This document shows positions 53,154 through 61,847 of a stretch of 64,000 nucleotides of DNA, piece after piece; position 1 is the stretch's first letter, and each line of letters starts with the position of its first letter. The position numbers and the translations under genes are program-made. The notes beneath the pieces are model-generated. The model was given only the letters and a program-made list of their open reading frames with translations. It did no database searches and was not told the origin of the DNA. The DNA is from Streptomyces sp. LX-29 (GTDB lineage Bacteria > Actinomycetota > Actinomycetes > Streptomycetales > Streptomycetaceae): contig NZ_CP089746.1 in NCBI RefSeq assembly GCF_029541745.1, positions 1,488,001 through 1,552,000 of the forward strand, read 5' to 3'.

Positions 53154-53945
53154 ATGCGTTCCACTCGCACTCTCATCGCTGGAGCGGTTCTCGGCACCGC
53201 CCTGACCCTGGGTGCCCCCGCCGCAGCGTTCGCGGACGCCTGGGACGGCGGCCATGGCGGCTACTCCCACGGCTATGACGACGACTCGTGGAAGGACAAG
53301 GGCGGCAAGAAGGACGACCACGGGTACGGCAAGGACGACTACGGCTACAAGGACGACTACGGCCACGGCAAGGACGACTACGGCCACGGTAAGGACGACT
53401 ACGGCAAGGACCACGGGGGCTACAAGGACGACTACGGAGACAAGGGGGGCCACGGCTACAAGGACGACTACGGGCACGGCAAGGACGACTACGGCCACGG
53501 TAAGGACGACTACGGCCACGGCAAGGACGACCACGGCTACAAGGACGACTACGGCCACGGCAAGGACGACTACGGCCACAAGGACGACCACGGCGGTGGC
53601 TACGGCCACGGCAAGGACGACTACGGCCACAAGGGCGACCACGGTGGCGGCTACGGCCACAAGGACGACTACGGCCACGGCAAGGACGACTACGGCCACA
53701 AGGGCGACCACGGCGGTGGCTACGGCCACAAGGACGACTACGGCCACGGCAAGGACGACTACGGCTACAAGGACAACAGCTGGAAGGGTCACCACAAGCC
53801 GCACGGCGGTGTCCACACCGGTGGCGGCGGCATGGCCCTCAACAGCGGTGGCGGCATGGCCGCCGGTGCCGTCCTGCTCCTCGGCGGGCTGGGCGCGGGC
53901 GCGTACGTCCTGCGCCGGCGCACCCCCGCGGGCAAGGCGGTCTGA
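53154..53945 (+). CDS. secreted KDDYGHG-repeat protein with C-terminal membrane anchor
   Basis: This 263-aa protein has a signal peptide (MRSTRTLIAGAVLGTALTLG, cleavage near AFA-DA). About 180 residues built of Lys, Asp, Tyr, Gly and His follow, with fifteen KDDYG copies joined by GHG, GHK or GY. The C-terminus is a Gly-rich stretch and a hydrophobic helix (AGAVLLLGGLGAGAYVL) followed by RRR. This resembles a cell-wall sorting signal, but no LPXTG-type motif is present. AAGGAA precedes the ATG. A sortase gene lies 150 bp downstream. Function is unknown. The polar repeat could form a hydrated or metal-binding surface layer. Confidence 0.8.
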   Translation: MRSTRTLIAGAVLGTALTLGAPAAAFADAWDGGHGGYSHGYDDDSWKDKGGKKDDHGYGKDDYGYKDDYGHGKDDYGHGKDDYGKDHGGYKDDYGDKGGHGYKDDYGHGKDDYGHGKDDYGHGKDDHGYKDDYGHGKDDYGHKDDHGGGYGHGKDDYGHKGDHGGGYGHKDDYGHGKDDYGHKGDHGGGYGHKDDYGHGKDDYGYKDNSWKGHHKPHGGVHTGGGGMALNSGGGMAAGAVLLLGGLGAGAYVLRRRTPAGKAV

Positions 53946-54096
53946 CGGGGCGCCACTCGGCACGACCTGCCGTGGCCACCGCCGTTCGGCGGCGGTGGCC
54001 ACGGCGCTGTGGCGCTCTCAGGGACCGCCCCGCTCCCCGGTCGCCGGCCCCCGGCGGCCGGGCCCGCCCGCGGGGCCCAGAGAAAGGCAACGCTGA

Positions 54097-54888
54097 ATGG
54101 ATTACCAGAAGTCTTCGCGGCACCCGGTCCAGGTGCAGGCCGCCCTCTCGCCGCTGTCCCCGCAGCCCCCGAAGGGCCGCGACTCCAACACCCGTGTCCT
54201 GCGCTGGGCCGCCGCGGCGTCCCTCGTGGGCGCGCTGCTCATCTACAACTCGGTGGACGCGTCCTCCGAGCCCTCTCCGGCGACCACCCCGGTGCAGAAG
54301 CCGCAGGCCGCCCCCGCTCCGTCGGCGTCCAAGCAGCAGGCGCCGGAGGCGCCGCCGGCGGCGGCCGCGCTGCCCACCGCGCCCAGCGGCCCCTCCGCGG
54401 GCCCGCGCGGGCCCGCCCTACCGCGCTCCGCACCGACGCGGTTGCAGATCCCCGCGGTGGGTATCGACGCCCCCTTCACCGACCTGAAGCTGAACCAGGC
54501 GAGCGGGGAGCTCAACGCCCCGCCCGCGGACGACAACAACCTCGTCGGCTGGTTCGTCGACGGCGCCTCCCCCGGCGAGCGCGGCAACGCGATCGTCGCC
54601 GGGCACGTGGACACCAAGACCGGGCCGGCGGTGTTCTTCCCGCTCAGCTCGCTGAAGAAAGGCAACAAGGTCACCATCACCCGCAACGACGGCATCGTGG
54701 CCAGCTTCGTCGTGGACAAGATCGACACCTTCGCCAAGAACGCCTTCCCCAACGACCTGGTCTACGGGGACACCAACGACGCCCAGCTACGCCTGATCAC
54801 CTGCGGGGGCGCCTACGACCACAACGTCAAGGACTACACCGCCAACGTCGTCGTCTTCGCCCACCTCGACTCGTTCAAGTGGACGTGA
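54097..54888 (+). CDS. class F-like sortase
   Basis: The 263-aa protein has one N-terminal membrane helix (about residues 33-52, VLRWAAAASLVGALLIYNSV). A Pro/Ala-rich linker of about 70 residues follows, then a sortase beta-barrel (TRLQIPAVGIDAPFTDLKLN). The catalytic histidine is in IVAGHVDTKTGP and the cysteine in LRLITCGGAYD. Sortases cleave a sorting motif and attach proteins covalently to the cell wall. The neighbouring KDDYG-repeat protein is the obvious substrate candidate, although it lacks LPXTG. AGAAAGG lies upstream of the ATG. Confidence 0.9.
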   Translation: MDYQKSSRHPVQVQAALSPLSPQPPKGRDSNTRVLRWAAAASLVGALLIYNSVDASSEPSPATTPVQKPQAAPAPSASKQQAPEAPPAAAALPTAPSGPSAGPRGPALPRSAPTRLQIPAVGIDAPFTDLKLNQASGELNAPPADDNNLVGWFVDGASPGERGNAIVAGHVDTKTGPAVFFPLSSLKKGNKVTITRNDGIVASFVVDKIDTFAKNAFPNDLVYGDTNDAQLRLITCGGAYDHNVKDYTANVVVFAHLDSFKWT

Positions 54889-55032
54889 GCCGGGGCGCCC
54901 CGGCGGTTCGGGGCACCCCGGCGACACGACGCGCGTGACGGCCCCCGGCCTGCGCGTGACGGCCCTCAGCGGCCGACGAACAAACAGAACAGCGCGTGGA
55001 CGGACGCCAAGCACGGGGACGGACACGCCACA

Positions 55033-55067
55033 GGCCTGAGGCCCGGCTTCGCGCCGGGCCTCAGGCC
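55033..55067. terminator. strong bidirectional terminator
   Basis: A perfect 15-bp stem, GGCCTGAGGCCCGGC and its complement, with a TTCGC loop lies between the convergent sortase and O-methyltransferase genes. Confidence 0.8.
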
Positions 55068-55109
55068 TTCCGCGGGGACCGTCCGCACGCCCCACGGCGA
55101 CCGACCGCC

Positions 55110-56216
55110 TCAGCGGACGGGCACCGTGCCGTGGAAGGCGTGCAGATACGGGTTGACGGGCTGGATCTCACCGACCGTGATGCCGGCCTCCGTCATGCGC
55201 GCCACCAGGCTCTCGGTGGTGTGCTTGCGCCCGCCGACGTTGAGCAGCAACAGCAGGTCCATGGCCGTGGTGAACTTCATCGACGGACTGTCGTCGACGA
55301 GGTTCTCGACCACCACCACCCGGGCCCCGGGCCGCGCGGCAGCCACCACGTTGCGCAGCGTGCGGCGGGTGCTGTCGTCGTCCCACTCGAGGATGTTCTT
55401 GATGATGTAGAGGTCGGCGTCGACCGGGATCTCCTGCCGGGCGTCGCCGGGCACCAGCCGCACCCGGTCGGCCAGCGCGCCGCCCTCGCGCAGCCGGGGG
55501 TCGGCGCCGGCCACCACCTTGGGCAGGTCCAGCAGGGTGCCGCGCACGTCCGCGTGGCGCTCCAGCAGGCTGGCCAGCACATGGCCCTGGCCGCCGCCGA
55601 TGTCCGCGACATGCCGCACCCCGGACAGGTCGAGCAGCGCCGCGACGTCCCGCGCCGACTGGGTGCTGGAGGTGGTCATGGCCCGGTCGAAGACGCGGGC
55701 CGAGTCCCCCGCGTCGTCGTGCAGGTAGCTGAAGAAGTCCTTGCCGTACAGCGTGTGGAAGACGTGGCCGCCGGAGCGCACCGCGTCGTCCAGCCGCGGC
55801 CATGCCTCCCAGGTCCACGGCTCCGTGCACCACAGGGCGATGTAGCGCAGGCTGTTGGGGGCGTCCTCGCGGAGCATCCGGGACATGTCGGTGTGGCAGA
55901 ACCGGCCGTCCGCCGTCTCGGCGAAGATGCCGTGACAGGACAGGGCCCGCAGCAGCCGGCTGAGCGACTGCTGGTCGGTGTCGAGCCGCCGGGCCAGCTC
56001 GGCGGCGCCGACCGGTTCGTCGTCCATCTGGTCGGCGACTCCGAGCCGCGCCGCCGCGCGCACCGCCGCGGCGCGCGCCGCGCCGAAGACGATCTCGCGC
56101 AGCCGCATCGCGGACTGTGGCAGGGAGCCGGTGGGGTCCTGGCCGACGCCCTCCGTCGCCAGGGGCGGTGGGGACGGTGGCGGGCCGGTGGCGATCGTGG
56201 GGGTGGTGGTCGTCAT
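55110..56216 (-). CDS. SAM-dependent O-methyltransferase (DnrK/TcmN-like)
   Basis: The 368-aa protein has an N-terminal winged-helix dimerisation domain (GAAELARRLDTDQQSLSRLL) and a C-terminal methyltransferase core (HVADIGGGQGHVLASLLERH, DLYIIKNILEWDDDSTRRTL). This is the layout of small-molecule and polyketide O-methyltransferases. It begins 1 bp after the stop of a secreted beta-helix protein gene, so the two are co-translated. It is 2.2 kb from the spore-pigment operon but on the other strand. A role in pigment tailoring is possible but unproven. Confidence 0.9.
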   Translation of the reverse strand: MTTTTPTIATGPPPSPPPLATEGVGQDPTGSLPQSAMRLREIVFGAARAAAVRAAARLGVADQMDDEPVGAAELARRLDTDQQSLSRLLRALSCHGIFAETADGRFCHTDMSRMLREDAPNSLRYIALWCTEPWTWEAWPRLDDAVRSGGHVFHTLYGKDFFSYLHDDAGDSARVFDRAMTTSSTQSARDVAALLDLSGVRHVADIGGGQGHVLASLLERHADVRGTLLDLPKVVAGADPRLREGGALADRVRLVPGDARQEIPVDADLYIIKNILEWDDDSTRRTLRNVVAAARPGARVVVVENLVDDSPSMKFTTAMDLLLLLNVGGRKHTTESLVARMTEAGITVGEIQPVNPYLHAFHGTVPVR

Positions 56217-56217
56217 G

Positions 56218-57285
56218 TCAGCACCGTCCGGCGGGGAGTGAGACTGCGCAGGTGTTGCGGGAGAAGGCGTTGCCCGGGCCCTTGTCCTGGTCGTGCAGGT
56301 CGGACGGGCGGTTGTCGAGCACGTCGTTGCGGTTGACGACGTTGTTGGCGTTGGGCGTGCCCACCTTGCTGCCGAACAGCACGATGCCGCCGGACATCGG
56401 GGAGTTACCCGAGTGGCTGACCACCCAGTTCTCGGTCACCACCGAGTCCTCCACGCCGGTGAGCAGGATGCCGGTTCCCTGGATGTGCTCCAGACGGGTG
56501 TTGGGCGGGCAGTAGCGGTTGTTCTTGTAGACGTCGTTGCGGCGCACCGTCAGCGCGCCCGCGCGGGGCTTGGACTCGTCGCCCACCAGGAAGATCCCGC
56601 CGCAGTTGTCGCTGACGTGGTTGGACTCTACGGAGAGCTGGCGCAGTCGTCGGACGGTGACGCCGATGCGGTTGCCGGTCAGCTGGTTGCCGCGGACGAC
56701 GGTGCCCTTGGTGTCGATGGCGGCGCCCTCGGCGTTGCTCATGTTGGCCAGGAAGATGCCCGACTCGCCGTTGTCGCGGGCCTCGTTGTCCCGCAGCTCC
56801 GCGCGCGTCGACCGCTCCTGGCTGATGCCGTGGTGGCCGTTGTTGCGGGCCAGCACCCGACGGATGGTGGTCCGGTCGGTGTGGTTGGTGGCGATCCCGC
56901 TCTTGGCGAAGCCCTGGACGGTGAGCGAGCGGATCGTGACGTCGGTGACGGGCTTCTGGGCCGTTCCGGTGACGCAGATGCCGTTTCCGGCCTTGGCGCA
57001 GGCGGCCTCGGCCGTCTCGGCGGTCCCGTACGTCGGCGAGATGACGGTCTCCTCGCCCACCCCGCGGAGGGTCAGGTCGGAGACGGCGATGTCAATGCTC
57101 TCCCGGTAGGTGCCCGCCATGATCGTGATCGTGTCACCGGGCTTCGCGGCGTTCACGGCCGCTTGGATGGACTCTCCCGGATGAACGGTGTGCTGGGTGC
57201 CGGCCGGAGAGGCCCAGGCGGCTCCGGACTCCAGGACGAAGAGGACGGCGAAGGGTGCGAGGTACCGCACGTGTCGTATCTGCAT
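56218..57285 (-). CDS. secreted right-handed beta-helix (NosD/pectate-lyase-like) protein
   Basis: The 355-aa protein has a signal peptide (YLAPFAVLFVLESGAAWA, cleavage near AWA-SP). It then has parallel beta-helix coils typical of NosD/CASH repeats (HPGESIQAAVNAAKPGDTIT, RGVGEETVISPTYG, NNGHHGISQ, DNGESGIFLANMSN). Six cysteines outside the signal peptide suggest disulfides in the exported protein. It likely binds or cleaves a polysaccharide or acts in the cell envelope. The following methyltransferase starts directly after its stop, an odd pairing. Confidence 0.85.
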   Translation of the reverse strand: MQIRHVRYLAPFAVLFVLESGAAWASPAGTQHTVHPGESIQAAVNAAKPGDTITIMAGTYRESIDIAVSDLTLRGVGEETVISPTYGTAETAEAACAKAGNGICVTGTAQKPVTDVTIRSLTVQGFAKSGIATNHTDRTTIRRVLARNNGHHGISQERSTRAELRDNEARDNGESGIFLANMSNAEGAAIDTKGTVVRGNQLTGNRIGVTVRRLRQLSVESNHVSDNCGGIFLVGDESKPRAGALTVRRNDVYKNNRYCPPNTRLEHIQGTGILLTGVEDSVVTENWVVSHSGNSPMSGGIVLFGSKVGTPNANNVVNRNDVLDNRPSDLHDQDKGPGNAFSRNTCAVSLPAGRC

Positions 57286-57532
57286 GCCTGGAAACTATGG
57301 GCGTTTCTGGCGGTTCGCCACTTATGTTCCGCTGACCCCGCGGAGGCCGCCCGCTGACCCGCGGAGAACGCCTGCTGGCCGCGCGGAGGACGCCCTCCGC
57401 CCCACGGCGGAGCCCGGAACCCGCGCGTCACCCATACGCCGCACCCCTGACGGACGCGCCGTCAGCTCGACGGTCCTACGCCGCGCGCGTGACGTGCGCG
57501 GGGGCGGGGGTGGGGGCAGGGTGCGCGGGGTG

Positions 57533-57551
57533 GGCGGGCGCGCCGCCCGCC
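57533..57551 (-). terminator. hairpin after the aminotransferase-fold gene
   Basis: GGCGGGCG-CGC-CGCCCGCC lies just beyond the stop at 57559 of the leftward gene. The rest of 57286-57558 shows no gene. Confidence 0.5.
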
Positions 57552-57558
57552 GTCCGAC

Positions 57559-58878
57559 TCACTCCCCCGCGCCCCGCTCCGACCCGGACAGCTCCGCGAA
57601 CACCGCCGCGAAGTCACGCAGGGCGTCGGCCACATGAGGGAGGCGCAGCGGATCGGGGGCGTCGAGGGCGCGCTGCCGCTGCTCGTCGGTGACGCCCAGG
57701 AGCGGGAGCACCGACAGCCGCGCGCGCAGCGCGGGCGGCGGGTCGCCGAACCGGTGACCGCCGGGCACCGGCCGGCCCAGCCGGCGACCGAGGTGGCGCT
57801 CCAGCTCCACCGAGTCCGTCACCCCGCGGGCCTCCAGCGCCTCACCCAGCTCGACGAAGTCGGCGTAGAGCCGGGTGCCGGCCCGTGGCGGGCGGCACAG
57901 CACGCCCGCGTCGGTGAGCGCACGGTACGCGGCTCCGGCGACCGCGCCGAAGGCACGGGCCGCGGCCGCCGTCCGGGCGCGCACCGCGGGCGGCTCCGCC
58001 AGGGCGAGCCCGGCCCCCGCGGCGACGGGCGCAGACAGCCGCGCCCCCAACGCGTCGAGGGTGGCCAGGGTTCCCGCACGTAGTTCGGCGCCGCGCGCGG
58101 TGGCGGGGAACCGGGCGAGGGCGACGGGCCAACCGGGCGGGGTGAGGGCGCCCGCCAGGTCGTTGAGCACGACCACCCGCTCGGGCAGCATCTCGGCCGG
58201 GCCGACCACCACCGTGTCGTGGGGATCGTGCACGGTGTCGCGCCAGGTCTCGTCGCTCACAATCAGCAGCCCCTCGCCCGCGGCCGCCTCGCACACCTCG
58301 TGCAGCAGCTCGGGCGGGGCGACCGTGCCCGTCGGGTCGTCGGCGACGGCCAGCACCAGCACCCGCGGCGCCCCGCCCTCCGCCCGCACCCGGCGCACCG
58401 TCTCCAGCAGCGCGAACGGATCGGGGACGCCGCCGCACTCGGCGGGGACGGCCGAGTGGTACGCGGGCCGGCCGGCCAGTCGCGCCAGCGGCTCGTACCA
58501 GCTCGCACACGGCCGCCCCAGCAGCACGTCGCCGCCCGCCGCCGCCAGCAGCGCCAGCAGCAGCGGCCGTCCGCCGGGGGCGGCCACGACATGTTCCGGG
58601 TCGGCGGCGATCCCCCGCCGCGCCCAGTAGCCGCTCGCGGCCTCGCGCAGCTCGGCGCCGCCGCCCAGCGGCTCGGGGGCGGTCGCGCCCGCGGCCGACG
58701 CGAACGCCGCCGCCAGGTCGGCGAGGACCGGCAGCCCCGCGTCGGTCCCGGGGCCGGAGGGGTCGGGCTCCACGGAGTCCGCGACCGCGACGTCCGGGGT
58801 CGCGGCGCCCGACGCCGGGGAGTCCGGCCGCCGGCTTGAGGGATCCGGATCCGAGGGGCCCGGGTCTGAGAGGTCCAC
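57559..58878 (-). CDS. aminotransferase class I/II-fold protein lacking the catalytic lysine
   Basis: About 439 aa, from a GTG at 58878 behind GGAGGAAAG. The frame also opens at 58920 without a site. After a disordered acidic N-terminus of about 55 residues, the protein follows fold-type I aminotransferases: LREAASGYWARRGIAADPEH, ADDPTGTVAPPELL (the NPTG loop) and VSDETWRDTVHDPHD. Where active enzymes have SLSKSLALGGWR, it has NDLAGALTPPGWPVALARFP. The PLP-binding lysine is therefore absent. From the 58878 start there is no lysine anywhere in the protein. It is probably a pseudo-enzyme, perhaps a binding or regulatory protein. A sequencing error could not explain the whole altered segment. 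Confidence 0.75.
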   Translation of the reverse strand: MDLSDPGPSDPDPSSRRPDSPASGAATPDVAVADSVEPDPSGPGTDAGLPVLADLAAAFASAAGATAPEPLGGGAELREAASGYWARRGIAADPEHVVAAPGGRPLLLALLAAAGGDVLLGRPCASWYEPLARLAGRPAYHSAVPAECGGVPDPFALLETVRRVRAEGGAPRVLVLAVADDPTGTVAPPELLHEVCEAAAGEGLLIVSDETWRDTVHDPHDTVVVGPAEMLPERVVVLNDLAGALTPPGWPVALARFPATARGAELRAGTLATLDALGARLSAPVAAGAGLALAEPPAVRARTAAAARAFGAVAGAAYRALTDAGVLCRPPRAGTRLYADFVELGEALEARGVTDSVELERHLGRRLGRPVPGGHRFGDPPPALRARLSVLPLLGVTDEQRQRALDAPDPLRLPHVADALRDFAAVFAELSGSERGAGE

Positions 58879-59105
58879 GGGAGCTTTCCTCCGCCTGCCG
58901 TCACCGTCGCGGAGGTCCACCTTCGCAGATCGCGACGGCGCGACGGCGGGACGACACGAGCGGCGGACGGGAAGCGAGGGGCAAACGGGCGGCGGGAGGG
59001 GCGAAGGGGGGCGGAGGACGCGCGACGCGCGGGACAGGTGGCGGGGCGATGCCCTCGGCCCCCACGCTCAGCCGGCACCTCTGACCCCTAAACCGAATAC
59101 TGAGA

Positions 59106-59131
59106 CGCCACTCTCGACATTCGAGATGGCG
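59106..59131. promoter_or_regulatory. imperfect palindrome upstream of the methyltransferase gene
   Basis: CGCCA...CTCGA-CAT-TCGAG...TGGCG is a nested dyad centred at 59119, 56-81 bp before the start at 59187. It could be an operator in the divergent promoter region. The regulator is not identified. Confidence 0.4.
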
Positions 59132-59186
59132 GCGTACGGTGGAACTCATCGCCGGTCATCTCGCCCGGCGGGGAAGGGAGTTCGCC

Positions 59187-60047
59187 ATGCCCAGGAGTAC
59201 GGAGTCCCCCGCCAGGAGGGACACCGCCGTCTACACGCACGGCCACCACGCGTCGGTGCTGCGCTCGCACGCCTGGCGCACGGCCGCCAACTCCGCCGGC
59301 TATCTGCTCGGTGAGCTGCGCCCCGGGCTCTCGGTGCTGGACATCGGCTGCGGCCCCGGGACCATCTCCGCCGACCTGGCCGAGCGGGTCGCGCCGGGCG
59401 GCCGGGTCACCGCCGTGGACTCCGCCCCGGACGTCCTGGAGCAGGCCCGAGCCCACGCCGAGGGCCGCGGACTGCCCGCCGACGCCCTGCGCTTCGCCGT
59501 CGCCGACGTCCTCGCCCTGGACTTTCCGGACGACTCCTTCGACGTCGTCCACGCCCATCAGGTGCTCCAGCACGTCAGCGACCCGGTAGGGGCGCTGCGC
59601 GAGATGCGCCGGGTGTGTCGGCCGGGCGGGGTGGTGGCGGCGCGCGACGCCGACTACGCCGCCATGACCTGGTATCCGCGCCCTCCCGGCCTCGACACCT
59701 GGCAGGAGCTGTACGGACGGGTCGCGCGGGCCGCCGGCGGCGAGCCGGACGCCGGCCGGCGGCTGCTGTCCTGGGCCCTGGCCGCCGGCCTCACCGGCAC
59801 CACCGCCTCCGCCTCGGTCTGGTGTTACGCCACCCCCGAGGAGCGGGCCTGGTGGAGCGGGCTCTGGGCGGAGCGCACCGTCGCCTCCTCGTACGCCGGG
59901 ATGGCCGTCGACGGCGGCCACGCGACCACCGCCGTGCTGCGGTCGATCGCGGACGCCTGGCGGGAGTGGGGAGCGTGCCGGGACGGGTGGTTCACGGTCC
60001 TGCATGGGGAGATCCTCTGGAGGAAGCCGGACGCGCCCACCGGGTGA
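59187..60047 (+). CDS. class I SAM-dependent methyltransferase
   Basis: This 286-aa UbiE/COQ5-like methyltransferase has LSVLDIGCGPGTISADLAER at the SAM site, VTAVDSAPDVLEQAR, and DSFDVVHAHQVLQHVSDPVG at motif IV. The substrate is unknown. GGGAAGGGAG lies six bases before the ATG at 59187. The upstream frame to 59139 lacks one. A VOC gene follows 26 bp downstream, apparently with its own leaderless promoter. Confidence 0.9.
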   Translation: MPRSTESPARRDTAVYTHGHHASVLRSHAWRTAANSAGYLLGELRPGLSVLDIGCGPGTISADLAERVAPGGRVTAVDSAPDVLEQARAHAEGRGLPADALRFAVADVLALDFPDDSFDVVHAHQVLQHVSDPVGALREMRRVCRPGGVVAARDADYAAMTWYPRPPGLDTWQELYGRVARAAGGEPDAGRRLLSWALAAGLTGTTASASVWCYATPEERAWWSGLWAERTVASSYAGMAVDGGHATTAVLRSIADAWREWGACRDGWFTVLHGEILWRKPDAPTG

Positions 60048-60060
60048 CCTCGTCACCAAC

Positions 60061-60073
60061 TAGGCTCCCCCGC
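60061..60073 (+). promoter_or_regulatory. leaderless promoter -10 of the VOC gene
   Basis: TAGGCT at 60061-60066 is seven bases before the ATG at 60074, with no Shine-Dalgarno between. Confidence 0.45.
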
Positions 60074-60427
60074 ATGGACATTCTGGGGACTTCACTGCGG
60101 GTGTGCGTCAACGACCTGGACGAGGCGGTCATCGTCTATGAACGGCTGACCGGCGCCGAGGCGCTCCGCTTCACCCGCGGCGGCGTCTCGGTCGCGGCGG
60201 TCGGCTGCTTCTTCCTGATGAGCGGGCCGGAGGCGGAGCTCTCCATCCTGCGGAAGATCACCGCGACGATCGCGGTGAAGGACGTGGACGAGGCGGTGGC
60301 GGACCTGCGGGCGGTGGGCGCGCAGATCGTCGCCGGTCCGCTGCCCACCCCCATCGGCCGCAACCTGGTGGCCCGTCACCCGGACGGCTCGGTCTTCGAG
60401 TACGTCGACCGGAAGGCGGTCGCCTAG
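60074..60427 (+). CDS. VOC (glyoxalase/bleomycin-resistance fold) protein
   Basis: The 117-aa protein has the paired beta-alpha-beta-beta-beta layout of VOC proteins (LRVCVNDLDEAVIVYERLTG, IAVKDVDEAVADLRAVGAQI) and ends HPDGSVFEYVDRKA. A metal-site glutamate is present in FEYVD. The N-terminal metal histidine is not seen, so catalytic metal binding is uncertain. It may be a dioxygenase-fold binding protein. Confidence 0.85.
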   Translation: MDILGTSLRVCVNDLDEAVIVYERLTGAEALRFTRGGVSVAAVGCFFLMSGPEAELSILRKITATIAVKDVDEAVADLRAVGAQIVAGPLPTPIGRNLVARHPDGSVFEYVDRKAVA

Positions 60428-60452
60428 GGTCCCACCGGGGACAGGGAGCCCG

Positions 60453-60833
60453 TCAGAGCGGGTTGAGGCGGCTCTTGAGCAGGCAGAACTCATTGCCCTC
60501 GGGGTCGGCGAGAACGTGCCAGGACTCCTCACCGGTCTGGCCGATGTCGGCCGGGCGCGCCCCGAGCTTCAGGAGGCGTTCGAGCTCGGCGTCCTGGTCG
60601 CGGTCGGTGGCGTTGACGTCGATGTGCAGCCGGGGCTTCCCCGGCTCCGGCTCGTCCCTGCGGCTGAGGAAGATGGTCGGCTGCGGGCCGCCGAACCCCT
60701 CGCGCGGCCCGATCTCGATGCTGCCGTCCTCTTCGCGGCCGAGCTCCACGAAGTCCAGGACCTCGCACCAGAACCGCGCCAACACCTCGGGGTCGCGGCA
60801 ACCGAGCACGAGCTCACTGATACGACATGCCAT
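60453..60833 (-). CDS. VOC-family protein
   Basis: The 126-aa VOC protein (ISELVLGCRDPEVLARFWCE, PRLHIDVNATDRDQDAELER, HVLADPEGNEFCLL) is of the type often annotated as a glyoxalase-like or PhnB-like protein. The histidine in RLHID and glutamate in NEFC could be metal ligands. It converges with the preceding VOC gene with a 25-bp gap. Upstream of it (60834-61049) is plain GC-rich DNA leading into the repeat array. Confidence 0.88.
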   Translation of the reverse strand: MACRISELVLGCRDPEVLARFWCEVLDFVELGREEDGSIEIGPREGFGGPQPTIFLSRRDEPEPGKPRLHIDVNATDRDQDAELERLLKLGARPADIGQTGEESWHVLADPEGNEFCLLKSRLNPL

Positions 60834-61049
60834 GGACGAAACCTGCTTTCAGCGTGGGAACTCCGGGGCTGCCGCGCGCGGAGCCCTTGGACTCCCCGCG
60901 GGGAGGAACACGCTCGGACCGTACCGGGTGAGGCGAACGGGTGCGAACGGTTTTGGGGCCCTTGCCTTGCCCAGCCGGGGCCGCCGGGCGAGGACCGCAG
61001 GCCGCGCGGTGGGGCGGCCGACTCCGGATGCGCCGTAGGGCGTGTGCCC

Positions 61050-61760
61050 GGCCGGGCGGGCCGGCCACCGTGGGCCCTCCCGGGCCGGTCGGGCCGCACA
61101 GGCAGGCCGGCCCGGAGAGGACCCGCGCGGTCCCGGGCGGCGCCCGTGCCGGACCGGGCCAGGCGGCGGGCGACCCCGGGCGGGAGTGGAGGCGACCGCG
61201 CGCCGCTGCGGACAGGGCACACAGCGGGCCCGACGGCCCGGGCGAGGCGGCCACCGTTGGCCCTCCCGGGCCGCTCGGGCCATCCCGGGCCGGTCGGGCC
61301 GCACAGGCGGGCCGGCCCGGAGAGGACCCGCGCGGTCCCGGGCGGCACCCACGCCGGACCGGGCCAGGCGGGCGACCCCGGGCGGGAGTGGAGGCGACCG
61401 CGCGCCGCTGCGGACAGGGCACACAGCGGGCCCGGTGGCCCCGGCGAGGCGGCCACCGTTGGCCCTCCCGGGCCGCTCGGGCCGTCCCGGGCCGCTCGGG
61501 CCGCACAGGCGGGCCGGCCCGGAGAGGACCCGCGCGGTCCCGGGCGGCGCCCGTGCCAGACCGGACCAGGCAGGCGGGCGGCCGCGGGCGGGGGCGAACG
61601 CGACCGCGCGCCGCTGCGGACAGGGCACACAGCGGGCCGGATGGCCCCGGCGGGCGGCCATCGCGGGCGGCCCCGGGCGGGGCGGACGCGACCGCGCGCC
61701 GCTGCGGACAGGGCACCAGCGGGCCCGGTGGCCCCGGCGGGGCGGCTACCGGCGGCGGCC
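61050..61760. repeat. tandem array of ~200-bp very GC-rich units
   Basis: The segment GCGACCGCGCGCCGCTGCGG recurs at 61192, 61394, 61600 and 61688. The first two periods are 202 and 206 bp and the last unit is shortened to 88 bp. Each long unit also contains GGCCACCGT(T/G)GGCCCTCCCGG and a GGAGAGGACCCGCGCGGTCC block. The array fills most of the 1-kb gap 60834-61847. Long frames on both strands run through it only because stops are rare. No RBS-supported gene is seen. Confidence 0.8.
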
Positions 61761-61847
61761 CGGCCGGAGCCCCGCGCGCCCGCACGCGGGCCCACCGCAC
61801 TCCACACGACTCGTGCCGGTCCGGCACGTCCGCGATATGACGCCAGG

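Noticed and set aside
53106..54002. 298-aa minus-strand frame of alternating Val/Ala repeats
   Set aside because: It is the antisense translation of the KDDYG-repeat gene, which has a signal peptide and RBS on the plus strand.
55110..56216. Assigning the O-methyltransferase to the spore-pigment cluster
   Set aside because: It lies 2.2 kb away on the opposite strand, behind the sortase locus and a strong terminator. Classical whiE clusters lack it, so the link remains only possible.
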